Shown piece after piece: positions 55,646-64,000 of a DNA stretch of 64,000 nucleotides. Under the pieces are notes generated by a model. The model worked only from the letters and a program-made list of their open reading frames with translations, did no database searches and was not told the origin of the DNA. Every line of letters begins with the position of its first letter. Within the stretch, counting starts at the first letter, position 1. The position numbers were made by a program, and so were the translations under genes. The stretch comes from Sandaracinaceae bacterium. GTDB taxonomy: Bacteria; Myxococcota_A; Polyangia; Polyangiales; Houyiibacteriaceae. The stretch is from the NCBI GenBank assembly GCA_020633075.1, contig JACKEI010000003.1, positions 566,178 to 630,177 on the forward strand, given 5' to 3'.

Positions 55646-55751
55646 CCCCCTAGGTAGCAATCTGATTTTCATGTGTCCAGTTTTTTTTGATGGCGCTCTC
55701 GGAGGCACAATCGGGCTGACGCGGCCCCCCTCGCATGGGTACTGTGGGGTC

Positions 55752-56465
55752 GTGCGCTGCATCACTCTCGGAGCTTGCCTGAGTGTCTCTCTGTGGGTCG
55801 TCGCGCCAGCAATGGCGTTGGCGCAGGTTCGTCCCGCGTCGTTCGATCAGGCCTCCGAGCTGCGTGTGGTTGGCGGCGAGCCGGCAGCCGGGGAACGCCT
55901 CCCGGTGATCGTCTTCTTGGCCGCCACCAACGGGACGGCGGAGGGGGCGTTTCAGTGGCTCTCGGCGGCGGTGCCTTTCGCGCGCTACATCGCCGTGCTG
56001 CCTGCGGGTCAACCCACCACGGCCAACTACCTGCCGCGCTTCGGTGACTACGTGACCTGGATGGAGGATCGCCTCGCCGAGGACCTCCGCGCGCTGCGTG
56101 CGCGGCACCCAGTGGACCCCGAGCGCATCTACCTCGCGGGCTTCTCGCTCGGTGGGGACACCAGCTGGGCGCTGCTCGCGCGGCACCCGGACGTCTACCG
56201 CGGCGCGGTGGTGCTCGGCGCCCGCTCGAGCGCGCGCGTTCGAGGGCGAGGCGTCCAGGTCATGCGGGAACGTGGCGTGCGCGTGGCCTTCGCCATCGGC
56301 AGCGAGGATCAAGACGTCCGGCGGCGGGGCATCGCGCGCACCCACGAGGCCATGCTCGCCGCCCGCGTCCCGGCGCAGCTCCGCTACTACCCTGGAGCGC
56401 ACACCCTGCCCAGTGACGGCTCCGTGCTCGACGCGTTGTTCCGCTTCGTCATGGCACCCCCCTGA
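55752..56465 (+). CDS. Exported alpha/beta-hydrolase (esterase/feruloyl-esterase-like)
   Basis: About 237 residues from GTG 55752, which gives a signal peptide (CLSVSLWVVAPAMALAQ). Hydrolase features: LPVIVFLAATNGTAEGAFQW, the nucleophile elbow AGFSLGGDTSW, an acid region (FAIGSEDQDV) and a terminal histidine (YYPGAHTLPSD). Looks like a PHB-depolymerase/esterase-type enzyme; substrate unknown. The start is the weak point, as the frame is open further upstream. Confidence 0.75.
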   Translation: MRCITLGACLSVSLWVVAPAMALAQVRPASFDQASELRVVGGEPAAGERLPVIVFLAATNGTAEGAFQWLSAAVPFARYIAVLPAGQPTTANYLPRFGDYVTWMEDRLAEDLRALRARHPVDPERIYLAGFSLGGDTSWALLARHPDVYRGAVVLGARSSARVRGRGVQVMRERGVRVAFAIGSEDQDVRRRGIARTHEAMLAARVPAQLRYYPGAHTLPSDGSVLDALFRFVMAPP

Positions 56466-56530
56466 GCGTCTCGGGGGCGGGGTCCCAGCCAGTACCCAAG
56501 CTCGACCGCGGCGGGTGTATCGTAGCGCGT

Positions 56531-57979
56531 ATGGCCTCCCCACTCGCTGGTCGCCGCCCCCTCGGGCCGCTCGTCGCGCGCACGCTGTTGCTCTGCTCGC
56601 TGCTCACGCTCGGGGCGCTCGCGTTCCTGCCGACCTGGCTGCTCCCCGCGCCGGTCGCGGCCATGTGCGGGATGATGGTGCGCCCGGTGCCTCGCTCGGG
56701 GCCTGTGGAGCGCAGCGCGCTGCCCAACCGGGAGACCGTCGTGGTCATGCTGCGCGAGGGGACGCGCACGGTGCTCGCGTTCCAGAACGACTACCGCGGT
56801 CCGGCCGAGGACTTTGCGCTGGTGGTGCCCGTGCCCGTGGTGCTGCACGAGGGGGACGTGCGCACGCTGCATCCTTCGGTGTTCCAGTCTGTGCAGCGCG
56901 CCGCCCAGCCGCGCGTGGTCGAGCTGTGGGAGCAGGACCCCTGTCCAGCGCGCGCCGTCTCGGGGGGCCGGGGCATGGGCCTCGCCGCGAGCGGTGGCGG
57001 TCAGAGCGCGGCGCAGAACGCCGTGCCGGACAGCGTCGAGCCCCCGGCCGTGCGCGTCGAGGCGTCGTTCCAGGCCGGCGAGTACGACGTCGTCGTCCTC
57101 AGCGCGAGCGACTCTCTGGGGCTGGAGACCTGGCTGCGGGACCAGCGCTACGCGGTGCCGGAGGGGGCGGCCAGCGCCTTCCGGCCATACCTGGAAGAGG
57201 GCATGAAGTTCTTCGTCGCCAAGGTGAACGTCGGACGCCTGGCCGCGCTCTCGCCAGACCACGCGGAGTCGCTGCGCGCGGGGCGCGTCATGCTCTCGCC
57301 GCTGCGCTTCCACTACGACAGCGAGCGCTTTGCGCTGCCTGTGCGCCTCGGGCTCGCCAACAGCCAGGGGGAGCAAGACCTCGCCATCCACATCCTCTCG
57401 CCCGAGGGCCGCTACACGACGGCCAACTACCGCAACCGCTTCGTGTCCACCAACCGGCGGTACGGGCAGGCCTCGGTCGGTGACTTCGAGGCCATGTACG
57501 AGCGCCTCTTCGCGACCATGTCCCGCAACACGCCGCGGGCCGTCTTCACGGAGTACGCGGGGCCGGTGGTGTCCCAGCGCTCGTCGTCGAGCTGCGTGGG
57601 GTGCGCCCGCAGCGGGGTGTCGCAGGCCGCGCTGGACGCTCTGGGAGCGGACCAGCTGCCCGGCCACGTCGCCTGGGGCTCCGCTGAGGGACAGCAGCGC
57701 TACGCGGACTTCGTGCTCACACGCATGCACTACCGGTACGGCCCCGCCGGCCTGCCCGATGACCTCGTGTTCCAGCGGGGGCGCCCGGTGTCGGGGGGCT
57801 TCGAGAGCGCCGACCGCGCGCGCACCCTCCGGCAGCCGCGCCCCTCCGCCCGCAACGAGTACGGCGTCCGCTTCGTCATCAAGCACCGCTGGACGGGGCC
57901 CGTGCAGTGCCGCCAGCCGCGTCGGAACCAGTGGGGCGGTCGCCCAGGCGGTGACAACCTAGGTGGATTCGTCTTCTGA
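56531..57979 (+). CDS. DUF2330-family exported protein
   Basis: A 482-residue protein. Signal/anchor helix TLLLCSLLTLGALAFLPTWLLPAPVAA then CGMMV. ETVVVMLREGTRTVLAFQNDYRGPAEDFALVVPVP is the DUF2330 opening and DHAESLRAGRVMLSPLRFHYDS a second conserved block. A Cys pair (SSCVGCARSG) sits in the second half. Function of the family is unknown; it is common in Myxococcota. Confidence 0.83.
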   Translation: MASPLAGRRPLGPLVARTLLLCSLLTLGALAFLPTWLLPAPVAAMCGMMVRPVPRSGPVERSALPNRETVVVMLREGTRTVLAFQNDYRGPAEDFALVVPVPVVLHEGDVRTLHPSVFQSVQRAAQPRVVELWEQDPCPARAVSGGRGMGLAASGGGQSAAQNAVPDSVEPPAVRVEASFQAGEYDVVVLSASDSLGLETWLRDQRYAVPEGAASAFRPYLEEGMKFFVAKVNVGRLAALSPDHAESLRAGRVMLSPLRFHYDSERFALPVRLGLANSQGEQDLAIHILSPEGRYTTANYRNRFVSTNRRYGQASVGDFEAMYERLFATMSRNTPRAVFTEYAGPVVSQRSSSSCVGCARSGVSQAALDALGADQLPGHVAWGSAEGQQRYADFVLTRMHYRYGPAGLPDDLVFQRGRPVSGGFESADRARTLRQPRPSARNEYGVRFVIKHRWTGPVQCRQPRRNQWGGRPGGDNLGGFVF

Positions 57980-58080
57980 GGGCGCGAGCGTTGGTGAACG
58001 CGCCGGCGCCCCGGCGCTCGCGAGCTGCGGGGCCGTAGTCGAGGCGGTGCCATAGGGCTCGCGCCGCGGGCGCGAGACGC

Positions 58081-58464
58081 CTACATCAGCTGGAGCAAGC
58101 GCTGCGCGCGCGACGTCGCCATGTCGCGCAGCTCCTTCGCTTCGCTCTCGTCCAGGTGCAGGCGGTTCTGCAGGTCGTCCAGCAACGCGACCTCTTCGGC
58201 GCTCTGGTCGCCGTCGATGAAGGTCACGATGACGGCGTGCTGCAGCAGCATGCGTCGGTCGTGCAGGCTCAGCTCCGTCAGCGGGATCTCGTCCAGCGTG
58301 CGTGGCGTCTTCGCGAACTCGCGGATCGCGTCGGCGTCCTCGCCCTCCAGCTCGAACGCCGAGATCAGCGCGTCGATCACCTCGGTCTCTTCGTCCTCTA
58401 CCTTGCCGTCGGCCCACGCGACGGCGATGAGGGACTTCACCATGGCTTCCTGATAGTCCTGCAT
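58081..58464 (-). CDS. TerB-like (tellurite resistance family) protein
   Basis: A 127-residue helical protein: VKSLIAVAWADGKVEDEETEVIDALISAFEL is the TerB pattern with an acidic metal-binding-like turn, and VIVTFIDGDQSAEEVALLDDLQ is a second such turn. It resembles the N-terminal region of the phosphatase at 291-1982. Confidence 0.8.
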   Translation of the reverse strand: MQDYQEAMVKSLIAVAWADGKVEDEETEVIDALISAFELEGEDADAIREFAKTPRTLDEIPLTELSLHDRRMLLQHAVIVTFIDGDQSAEEVALLDDLQNRLHLDESEAKELRDMATSRAQRLLQLM

Positions 58465-58551
58465 GGCGAGGACTCTAACCGAAGGCCTCGTGGAGAGGAA
58501 GCGTCATTGCGCGCTGCGCCCGGAGGGGGGGCCTGGTATGGTGCGGGCTAC

Positions 58552-59994
58552 ATGACATCTCGATATCAGGCCCCCTTCGCTCCCGACGGGAGCGCCCCCA
58601 TCGACCGGGCGCTCGCCGAGAAGCTCCTCGGGGTCGCGCTCGCCCAGGGTGGCGACTACGCCGACCTCTTCTTCGAGTACGCCGTCAACGGTAGCTACGG
58701 CTACGACGAGGGCCTGCTCAAGTCCGCTGGCCGCTACGTCACGATGGGCCTCGGGGTGCGCGTCATGCTGGGGGACGCAACCGGCTACGCCTACGTCGAG
58801 AGCCTCGAGTGGGACGCGCTGACCCACGCCGCGCGCACGGCATCGCAGATCGCGCGCGGGGGCAAGAGCGTCGCCCCCGTGTCTCTCGAGAGCCGCGCGC
58901 TGCCCACCCGCTACCCGGTGGTGCAGCCCTCGCTGGACGTCGAAGGCCTCACCAAGAGGGCGCTGCTCGAGCGCGCCGACAAGGCAGCCCGGGCCGCCGA
59001 CGCGCGCATCGTCAAGGTCAGCGCCAGCCTCAACGAGGAGCTGCGCGAGATCCTGGTGGCCACCAGCGCGGGGCACTTCGCCTGGGACAGCCAGCCCCTC
59101 GTGCGCTTCGGTGTGAGCGTCATCGCCGAGGTGAACGGCAAGCGCCAGAGTGGCTCTTCCGGCGGCGGCGGCAGGACGGGCATGGAGTACCTCGAGACGC
59201 ACACCCCCGAGGCCCACGCGGCCGAGGCCGTGCGTCAGGCCATCGCCATGCTGGATGCGCGCGAGGCCCCCGCCGGCGAGCTGGAGGTGGTGCTCGCGCC
59301 CGGTGACAGCGGCATCCTGCTGCACGAGGCGGTGGGCCACGGCCTCGAGGCGGACTTCAACCGCAAGAAGACCAGCAACTACGCGGACGCCATCGGTCAG
59401 CAGGTCGCGAGCGAGCTCTGCACCGTGGTGGACGACGGGTCGCTGCTCTCGGGGCGCGGCACCATCAACGTGGACGACGAGGGGGAGACCCCAACCAGCG
59501 CCACCTTGATCGAGCGCGGTCGCTTGGTGGGCTACATGCAGGACCAGCACTCGGCCAAGTTCTTCGGGGTGCGCCCCACGGGCAACGGACGGCGCGAGAG
59601 CTTCCGCAGCCACCCCATGCCGCGCATGACCAACACCCTGCTGCTCAACGGCGAGAGCGATCCAGAAGAGATCGTGCGCAGCGTCAAGCGCGGGGTCTAC
59701 GCGCGCAAGTTCGGCGGGGGGCAGGTGGACATCACCAACGGCGACTTCGTCTTCTCGCTCACGGAGGGCTACCTCATCGAGGACGGCCGCATCACCGCGC
59801 CCCTCAAGGGCGTCAACCTCATCGGGAACGGGCCGGACGTCATGCGCAAGGTCACCATGCTGGGCAACGACATGGCCGTCTCGGACGGCATCTGGACGTG
59901 CGGCAAGGACGGGCAGTCGGTGCCGGTGGGCGTCGGCTGTCCCACCGTGAAGATCTCGGCCGTGACCGTCGGCGGCACGGAGCTCGGAGGCTGA
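58552..59994 (+). CDS. tldD: Metalloprotease TldD
   Basis: A 480-residue protein with the TldD zinc motif HEAVGH (H258, E259, H263) and the C-terminal DGIWTCGKDGQSVPVGVGCPTVKIS, where the last Cys and surrounding residues complete the site. TldD/TldE form a heterodimer that cuts unfolded peptides and matures peptide antibiotics in some species. Its stop is directly followed by the tldE ATG. Confidence 0.96.
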   Translation: MTSRYQAPFAPDGSAPIDRALAEKLLGVALAQGGDYADLFFEYAVNGSYGYDEGLLKSAGRYVTMGLGVRVMLGDATGYAYVESLEWDALTHAARTASQIARGGKSVAPVSLESRALPTRYPVVQPSLDVEGLTKRALLERADKAARAADARIVKVSASLNEELREILVATSAGHFAWDSQPLVRFGVSVIAEVNGKRQSGSSGGGGRTGMEYLETHTPEAHAAEAVRQAIAMLDAREAPAGELEVVLAPGDSGILLHEAVGHGLEADFNRKKTSNYADAIGQQVASELCTVVDDGSLLSGRGTINVDDEGETPTSATLIERGRLVGYMQDQHSAKFFGVRPTGNGRRESFRSHPMPRMTNTLLLNGESDPEEIVRSVKRGVYARKFGGGQVDITNGDFVFSLTEGYLIEDGRITAPLKGVNLIGNGPDVMRKVTMLGNDMAVSDGIWTCGKDGQSVPVGVGCPTVKISAVTVGGTELGG

Positions 59995-61377
59995 ATGACC
60001 CAGAGCAAGCAACAGGGTCGCAGCGACGAGCTGCTCAGGCTGGGCGACGAGATCGTGGCGCGGGCGCTCGAGGGCGGCGCCAGCGTCGCCGAGGCGAGTG
60101 TCCGGGAGGGCGAGCACCTGTCCGTCAAGGTGCGTCTCGGCAAGCCGGAGCTGGTGGAGGAGGCAGGCTCGCGGGCCGTGGGGTTGCGCGTCATGGTCGG
60201 GCAGCAGGTGGCCGTGAGCTACACCAGCGACCTCACCGAGGCGGGCCGCGCGCGGCTCGTGGAGGACGCGCTCGAGCTCGCGCAGCTCAGCGAGCCCGAC
60301 CCCTTCGCGGGCGGCCCCGAGCCCGCGCTGCTGAGCCGCGAAGCGGACTGGCCGGTGCTGGACACCTACGACCCGGAGATGGGCACTCTCACTGCGGACC
60401 GCGCGCTCGAGCTCGCGATCCGCGCGGAGAAGGCAGCGCTGGACTACGACCCGCGCATCATCAACAGCGAGGGGGCGTCCATCTCGCGGGCCGTGGGCGG
60501 GAGCGCGCTGGTCACCAGCGGAGGCTTCCGAGGCTACAGCGACGGGACCTACGTGTCGTTGGTCGTCAACCCGCTCACCGAGGACGCGGACGGCAAGAAG
60601 CGGCGCGGGTATCACTGGGCCGCGCGGCGCTTCCTGAGCGAGCTGGACGACGAAGTGGAGGTCGGCCGTGAGGCCGCCCGCCGGACGCTCCGCAAGCTGG
60701 GCGCGAAGAAGATCGAGAGCGCGGAGATGCCCGTCATCTTCGACCCCGACGCGGGGCGCGCCATCCTCGGGCTGGTGGCGAGCTGCGTAAACGGCGGCAG
60801 CATCTGGCGCAAGAGCAGCTACCTGGTGGACCGCCTGGGGACCGCTGTGGCCAGCCCTCTCGTGACCATCGTGGACGACCCGCTCATCAACAGGGCGCCA
60901 GGGTCGCGCCGCTTCGACGGCGAGGGGCTCGCCTCGCGGCGCAACGTCGTCGTGGCCGCGGGGCAGCTCGAGACCTATCTCCTGGACTCGTACGCGGGCC
61001 GCAAGCTCGGCATGAGCAGCACGGCCAGCGCGTCGCGCGGGAGCTCGGGAGGCGTCGGCATCGGCACCACCAACTTCGTGCTGCAGCCTGGGCAAGAGAC
61101 GCATGACGAGTTGCTCGCGCGCACGCCGCGCGGCCTTTACGTCACGGAGATGATGGGCTTCGGCTTCAACGCGGTGACGGGCGACTTCAGCCGCGGCGCC
61201 AGCGGCTTCCTCATCGAGGACGGCGCGCTCGGGCACGCGGTGAGCGAGGTGACCATCTCGCTCAACCTGGATCAGCTGCTCCAGCGCATCGATGGCGTGG
61301 CCAACGACCTCGACCTCCGCACCAGCGTGGCGTCACCGTCGTTCCGGGTGAGCGCCATGACCATCGCGGGGCGCTGA
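59995..61377 (+). CDS. pmbA: TldE/PmbA partner of TldD
   Basis: A 460-residue protein of the same fold but without the HExxxH motif, as expected of the non-catalytic partner: PVIFDPDAGRAILGLVASCVNG, FDGEGLASRRNVV, TEMMGFGFNAVTGDFSRGASGFLIEDG. It abuts tldD with no gap. Confidence 0.95.
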   Translation: MTQSKQQGRSDELLRLGDEIVARALEGGASVAEASVREGEHLSVKVRLGKPELVEEAGSRAVGLRVMVGQQVAVSYTSDLTEAGRARLVEDALELAQLSEPDPFAGGPEPALLSREADWPVLDTYDPEMGTLTADRALELAIRAEKAALDYDPRIINSEGASISRAVGGSALVTSGGFRGYSDGTYVSLVVNPLTEDADGKKRRGYHWAARRFLSELDDEVEVGREAARRTLRKLGAKKIESAEMPVIFDPDAGRAILGLVASCVNGGSIWRKSSYLVDRLGTAVASPLVTIVDDPLINRAPGSRRFDGEGLASRRNVVVAAGQLETYLLDSYAGRKLGMSSTASASRGSSGGVGIGTTNFVLQPGQETHDELLARTPRGLYVTEMMGFGFNAVTGDFSRGASGFLIEDGALGHAVSEVTISLNLDQLLQRIDGVANDLDLRTSVASPSFRVSAMTIAGR

Positions 61378-61392
61378 GCGACCGCGACGGGC

Positions 61393-62511
61393 TCACTCGA
61401 GGGGGTCGGACTCCACCAGCGCCTCGACCTGCTCGTGGCGCCGGGCCGCCTCGCGGTCCTCGACGTACTGCACTAGCCTGTCGGCGTAGGCTTCGAAGGG
61501 GGGGCACTCGATGCCGGTCCCCTCGAGGGCGCGCCGCGTGTGGCGGTCGTCATACACGACGTCCGTCAGCAGGTGCTCCAGGAACGCGCGCGGGATGTTC
61601 GCGAAGCGCTCGAGGCCGGGCGTGCGCATCAACGTGGTGGCCCATCCGGCTGGCACGAAGCCGCGCGGAGGCTGGCGTCCGGTGCGGGCCGCGATCAGCT
61701 CGAAGATGCGCCGCGTCGTGAGCGGTCGGTGATCCACCAGGTGGTAGGTCTCTCCCACGGACTCGGGCAGGCTGGCGATGTGCAGCCCCGCGTCCACCAC
61801 GAAGTCGATGGGGACCAAGTTCAGCTTCACGTCGCCCGGCCCCGGCATGGGGATGCGCAGATCGGTGGGCGCGTTGAGCATGAGCGTGATCAGCAAGTAC
61901 GGCCCCTCCAGCCGGTCGATCTCGCCGGTCAGCGAGTCCCCGACGATCAGGCTGGGCCGCAGGATGGTCACGGGTACCCCGCCGTCGAGGGCCTCCCGCG
62001 CGATGCGCTCGGCATGGAAGCGCGTCTTCTCCACGACGTTGCGGAAGCCGCGGCTCGCGTCCAGGTCTTCCTCCAGCACATAGCCCCGCTTCGCGCCGCT
62101 CACGAGCGCGCTCGACCAGTGCACCAGGCGCTCGAAGTGCGGCGCAGCCTCCGCTAGCTCCACGGCTTCGCGGATGCCCCCCACGTTCGCGGCGGTCGCG
62201 AACTCGCGATCGGCGCCCAGGTAGGTCACGGCCATGCAGTGGTGGATGACATTCACTTCCCGCGAGAGCTCGACCCACTCGGGCCCGGACAGCCCCATGT
62301 CGATGCTCGCCGCGTCACCCTCGTAGATGCGGACGCGCTCGGGCGTCGCTCCCTCCATGCTGGCGAGGAGCGCGCGGGCGCGCTCGATGGACTTGCTCTG
62401 CACCACGAGGCGCAGCGGTGTGTCGGGGGTGTCCCGCAGCAGCTTGCGCACCACGCGCAGCGCCAAGAAGCTGGTGGGAAAGCCCGTGACCAAGACGCAA
62501 GGGGCGCTCAT
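61393..62511 (-). CDS. Extended SDR / thioester-reductase-like protein with degenerate active site
   Basis: A 372-residue protein of the NAD(P)-dependent epimerase / fatty-acyl reductase type. The nucleotide motif is altered (VTGFPTSFLA in place of TGxxGFLG). The catalytic Ser region HWSSAL is kept, but the YxxxK dyad is V160 and R164 (NVVEKTRFHAER). LVPIDFVVDAGLHIAS is the usual later block. It may bind cofactor or acyl groups without normal reductase activity. It overlaps coaE by four bases. Confidence 0.78.
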   Translation of the reverse strand: MSAPCVLVTGFPTSFLALRVVRKLLRDTPDTPLRLVVQSKSIERARALLASMEGATPERVRIYEGDAASIDMGLSGPEWVELSREVNVIHHCMAVTYLGADREFATAANVGGIREAVELAEAAPHFERLVHWSSALVSGAKRGYVLEEDLDASRGFRNVVEKTRFHAERIAREALDGGVPVTILRPSLIVGDSLTGEIDRLEGPYLLITLMLNAPTDLRIPMPGPGDVKLNLVPIDFVVDAGLHIASLPESVGETYHLVDHRPLTTRRIFELIAARTGRQPPRGFVPAGWATTLMRTPGLERFANIPRAFLEHLLTDVVYDDRHTRRALEGTGIECPPFEAYADRLVQYVEDREAARRHEQVEALVESDPLE

Positions 62512-63125
62512 GGCGTCATCCTCTCACGCGACAGCAGCTGGGTGTGTAGTGCGTCGACGGCTGCGCGGGTCTGCTCCTCGGTCCCTCCGTTGTCGATCGT
62601 CCAGTCCGCCATCGCGATCTTCTGCTCGAGGGGGATCTGGCTCGCGATGCGCGCACGCGCGTCCGCCTCCCCGGCCCCGTCGCGGGCCATGAGGCGCGCC
62701 AGCTGCACCTCGGGCGCGACGTACACCACGATCAGCCCCGCAAAGCTCCGCTGCATCCCCTGCTCCACGAGGATCGCCGCCTCGTAGAGGAGGTAGGGCG
62801 CGTCGCTCTGCTGGAGCTCCATCAGGCGCTGCATCCCCAGGGCCGCGATGCGGGGGTGCGTGATGGCGTTCAGGGTCGCGAGCGCCTCCGCCTTGCCGAA
62901 CACGCGCTCGCCGAGCTTCTTGCGCAGCAGCGAACCATCCGCGTCGAGGACATCCGACCCGAACGCCTGCACGATGGCCTCGAGCGCGGGTGTGCCGGGG
63001 AGCACGACCTCGCGCGCGAGCTGATCGGCATCGACGACGCCGACCCCGTGCGCACGAAACATCGCGGCCACGGTGCTCTTCCCGCACGCGATCCCCCCAG
63101 TGAGGCCGTAGACAGGCTTGGTCAT
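62508..63125 (-). CDS. coaE: Dephospho-CoA kinase
   Basis: A 205-residue protein. P-loop GLTGGIACGKSTV, VDADQLAREVV, ITHPRIAALG, YEAAILVEQGMQ and the LID-region Arg residues are the CoaE set. It makes coenzyme A from dephospho-CoA and ATP. Start at 63125. Confidence 0.95.
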   Translation of the reverse strand: MTKPVYGLTGGIACGKSTVAAMFRAHGVGVVDADQLAREVVLPGTPALEAIVQAFGSDVLDADGSLLRKKLGERVFGKAEALATLNAITHPRIAALGMQRLMELQQSDAPYLLYEAAILVEQGMQRSFAGLIVVYVAPEVQLARLMARDGAGEADARARIASQIPLEQKIAMADWTIDNGGTEEQTRAAVDALHTQLLSRERMTP

Positions 63126-63257
63126 GTGCTTGGTGTACGCTCTACTCATTCGCGAGCGCAAGCGAGTGGAGGGCTGGTGAGCGCACGCTCCCCCAGTGCC
63201 CTGCGGCGAGACGCGCGTCGCAGTGCCCTCTGACGAGACGCGCGTCACACTCGTCTC

Positions 63258-63707
63258 ATGCGCGCAGTGATTCAGCGAGTGAGCCGAGCGGACGTGGTCG
63301 TGGACCACGAGGTCGTCGGTGCGATTGGACGCGGACTGCTTGTCTACCTCGGCGCGGGCGAGGGCGACCAGGCTTCCGACGTGGCCTACATGGCCCAGAA
63401 GATCCGCGGCCTGCGCGTCTTCGTGGACGACGAGGGAAAGATGTCCCGCTCGGTCGAGGACATCGGGGGCGCTGTGCTGGTCGTGTCGCAATTCACGCTC
63501 TACGGCGACGTCCGCAAGGGCAGGCGGCCATCATTTACCGCTGCGGCGCAGCCCGAGGTCGCGCAGCAGCTCTACGAGGACGTGGTGGCCGCCCTGCGAG
63601 CGAGCGGCCTGGACATCCAGACGGGGCGCTTCCGAGCCAGCATGACCGTGCGCAGCGAGGTGGACGGGCCGGTGACGATCCAGGTCGACAGTCACCGCTC
63701 GTACTAA
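63258..63707 (+). CDS. dtd: D-aminoacyl-tRNA deacylase
   Basis: A 149-residue protein. MRAVIQRVSRADVVVD, SQFTLYGD and the Gly-cisPro region DGPVTIQVDS are the DTD motifs; the enzyme removes D-amino acids (and glycine from tRNA-Ala) from tRNAs. The usual NxGPxT reads VDGPVT here, so the Asn is replaced, while the Gly-Pro is kept. Confidence 0.93.
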   Translation: MRAVIQRVSRADVVVDHEVVGAIGRGLLVYLGAGEGDQASDVAYMAQKIRGLRVFVDDEGKMSRSVEDIGGAVLVVSQFTLYGDVRKGRRPSFTAAAQPEVAQQLYEDVVAALRASGLDIQTGRFRASMTVRSEVDGPVTIQVDSHRSY

Positions 63708-64000
63708 ATCGTCACGCGCAACCTCTCGAAACGCCTACAGAAATCACCTGATCGACAAAGAAGATCAGGATCATCCTTGCGCCCCCAAGAGCGAATGCTA
63801 GAAACCGGCTCCTTCGGCGGCGCGAGCCACCGAGGGGCCTGACAAGCCACAGAACGAGTCTCCACGGCCGAAACGCTCGGCCCGGTTCAAGAAGAACGGA
63901 CTCGCAGAAAAAGACTTGACAGGTTCCGGGCCCGGGTTTACTAACCGCGCCCCACCGGCCCCCCAGCTGGTGCGCCGCTTCCGAGCGAAGCGGCAAGAAC
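63708..64000. other. Right-edge intergenic region with strong outward promoter
   Basis: No protein gene supported. It holds a hairpin (CCTGATC/GATCAGG, 63747-63769) without a T-run that may end dtd, a promoter at 63916-63944 and an 8-bp hairpin (GCCGCTTC/GAAGCGGC, 63974-63994) in the presumed leader. Confidence 0.6.
63916..63944 (+). promoter_or_regulatory. Strong sigma70-type promoter reading off the right edge
   Basis: Perfect TTGACA (63916-63921), 17-base spacer, TACTAA (63939-63944), an A-rich upstream stretch (about 63890-63914) like an UP element, and a GC-rich start region. This make-up is typical of rRNA and other stable-RNA promoters. Confidence 0.6.

Larger units (their letters stand above)
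55373..55751. other. Intergenic region with a candidate small RNA and terminator
   Basis: About 380 bp without a supported protein gene. It contains three inverted repeats and an AT-rich patch with eight T at 55681-55688. The strongest signals read on the minus strand and end at a terminator (55525-55553). Confidence 0.6.

Noticed and set aside
58504..61236. 910-residue minus-strand frame
   Set aside because: Antisense of tldD and tldE.
63712..63996. 94-residue minus-strand frame at the right edge
   Set aside because: It covers a strong promoter and hairpins and has no recognisable protein features.

Overview
This is a GC-rich (roughly 70%) bacterial chromosome segment with tightly packed genes. 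The gene set points to the Myxococcota (Deltaproteobacteria in older schemes), probably the Polyangia side. The pointers are two Ser/Thr kinases of the kinase-membrane-PEGA type, a bactofilin, many lipoproteins, a DUF2330 protein, a sensor resembling the Myxococcus MXAN_5187 family and an NtrC-type regulator. This placement is an inference from gene content. I saw no insertion sequence, phage, CRISPR array, tRNA or rRNA gene.

Layout, left to right. 1-5.5 kb: a cut-off thiol peroxidase, two head-to-head phosphoesterases, a flavoprotein and a lipoprotein. 5.5-15.6 kb: F-type ATP synthase in two blocks, atpD-atpC on the minus strand and atpF'-F-H-A-G on the plus strand, separated by a PEGA kinase, a bactofilin and a SRPBCC protein; the genes for subunits a and c are outside the window. 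15.6-26.2 kb: a His-ligated 2Fe-2S (Apd1/Aim32-like) protein, homoserine dehydrogenase, a caspase-like membrane protein, a hydrolase lipoprotein, an M23 peptidase and small enzymes. 26.2-30.4 kb: a cobalamin riboswitch in front of a TonB-dependent receptor that is translationally coupled to a propeller-like lipoprotein, which makes a candidate B12 uptake locus.

30.4-44 kb is a respiratory control island. A globin-coupled histidine kinase, a lone receiver and a receiver-PAS-kinase form an overlapping operon, with a divergent hemerythrin/RIC-type diiron protein beside it. Facing them is one uninterrupted minus-strand operon: SafE, CcoI, CcoS, a CcoN-CcoO fusion, CcoQ, a one-heme CcoP, CcoG and a sigma54-dependent response regulator. 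A sigma54 promoter (GG-N10-GC) and a large inverted repeat about 110 bp further upstream precede the operon, so the terminal activator may control its own operon and link gas sensing to cbb3 oxidase expression.

44-50.7 kb: an operon of a zinc-ribbon kinase, a CAP-domain lipoprotein and a small CxxC protein, then an SPFH/zinc-ribbon protein, an N-formylglutamate hydrolase-like protein and a parvulin. 50.7-58.5 kb: a frameshifted sensor protein, a cupredoxin-like protein, a lipid kinase, a FabH homologue, a candidate three-hairpin small RNA, a secreted hydrolase, a DUF2330 protein and a TerB protein. 58.5-64 kb: tldD-tldE, an SDR with a degenerate active site, coaE and dtd. A strong sigma70-type promoter with an A-rich upstream stretch fires out of the right edge, probably toward a stable RNA operon.
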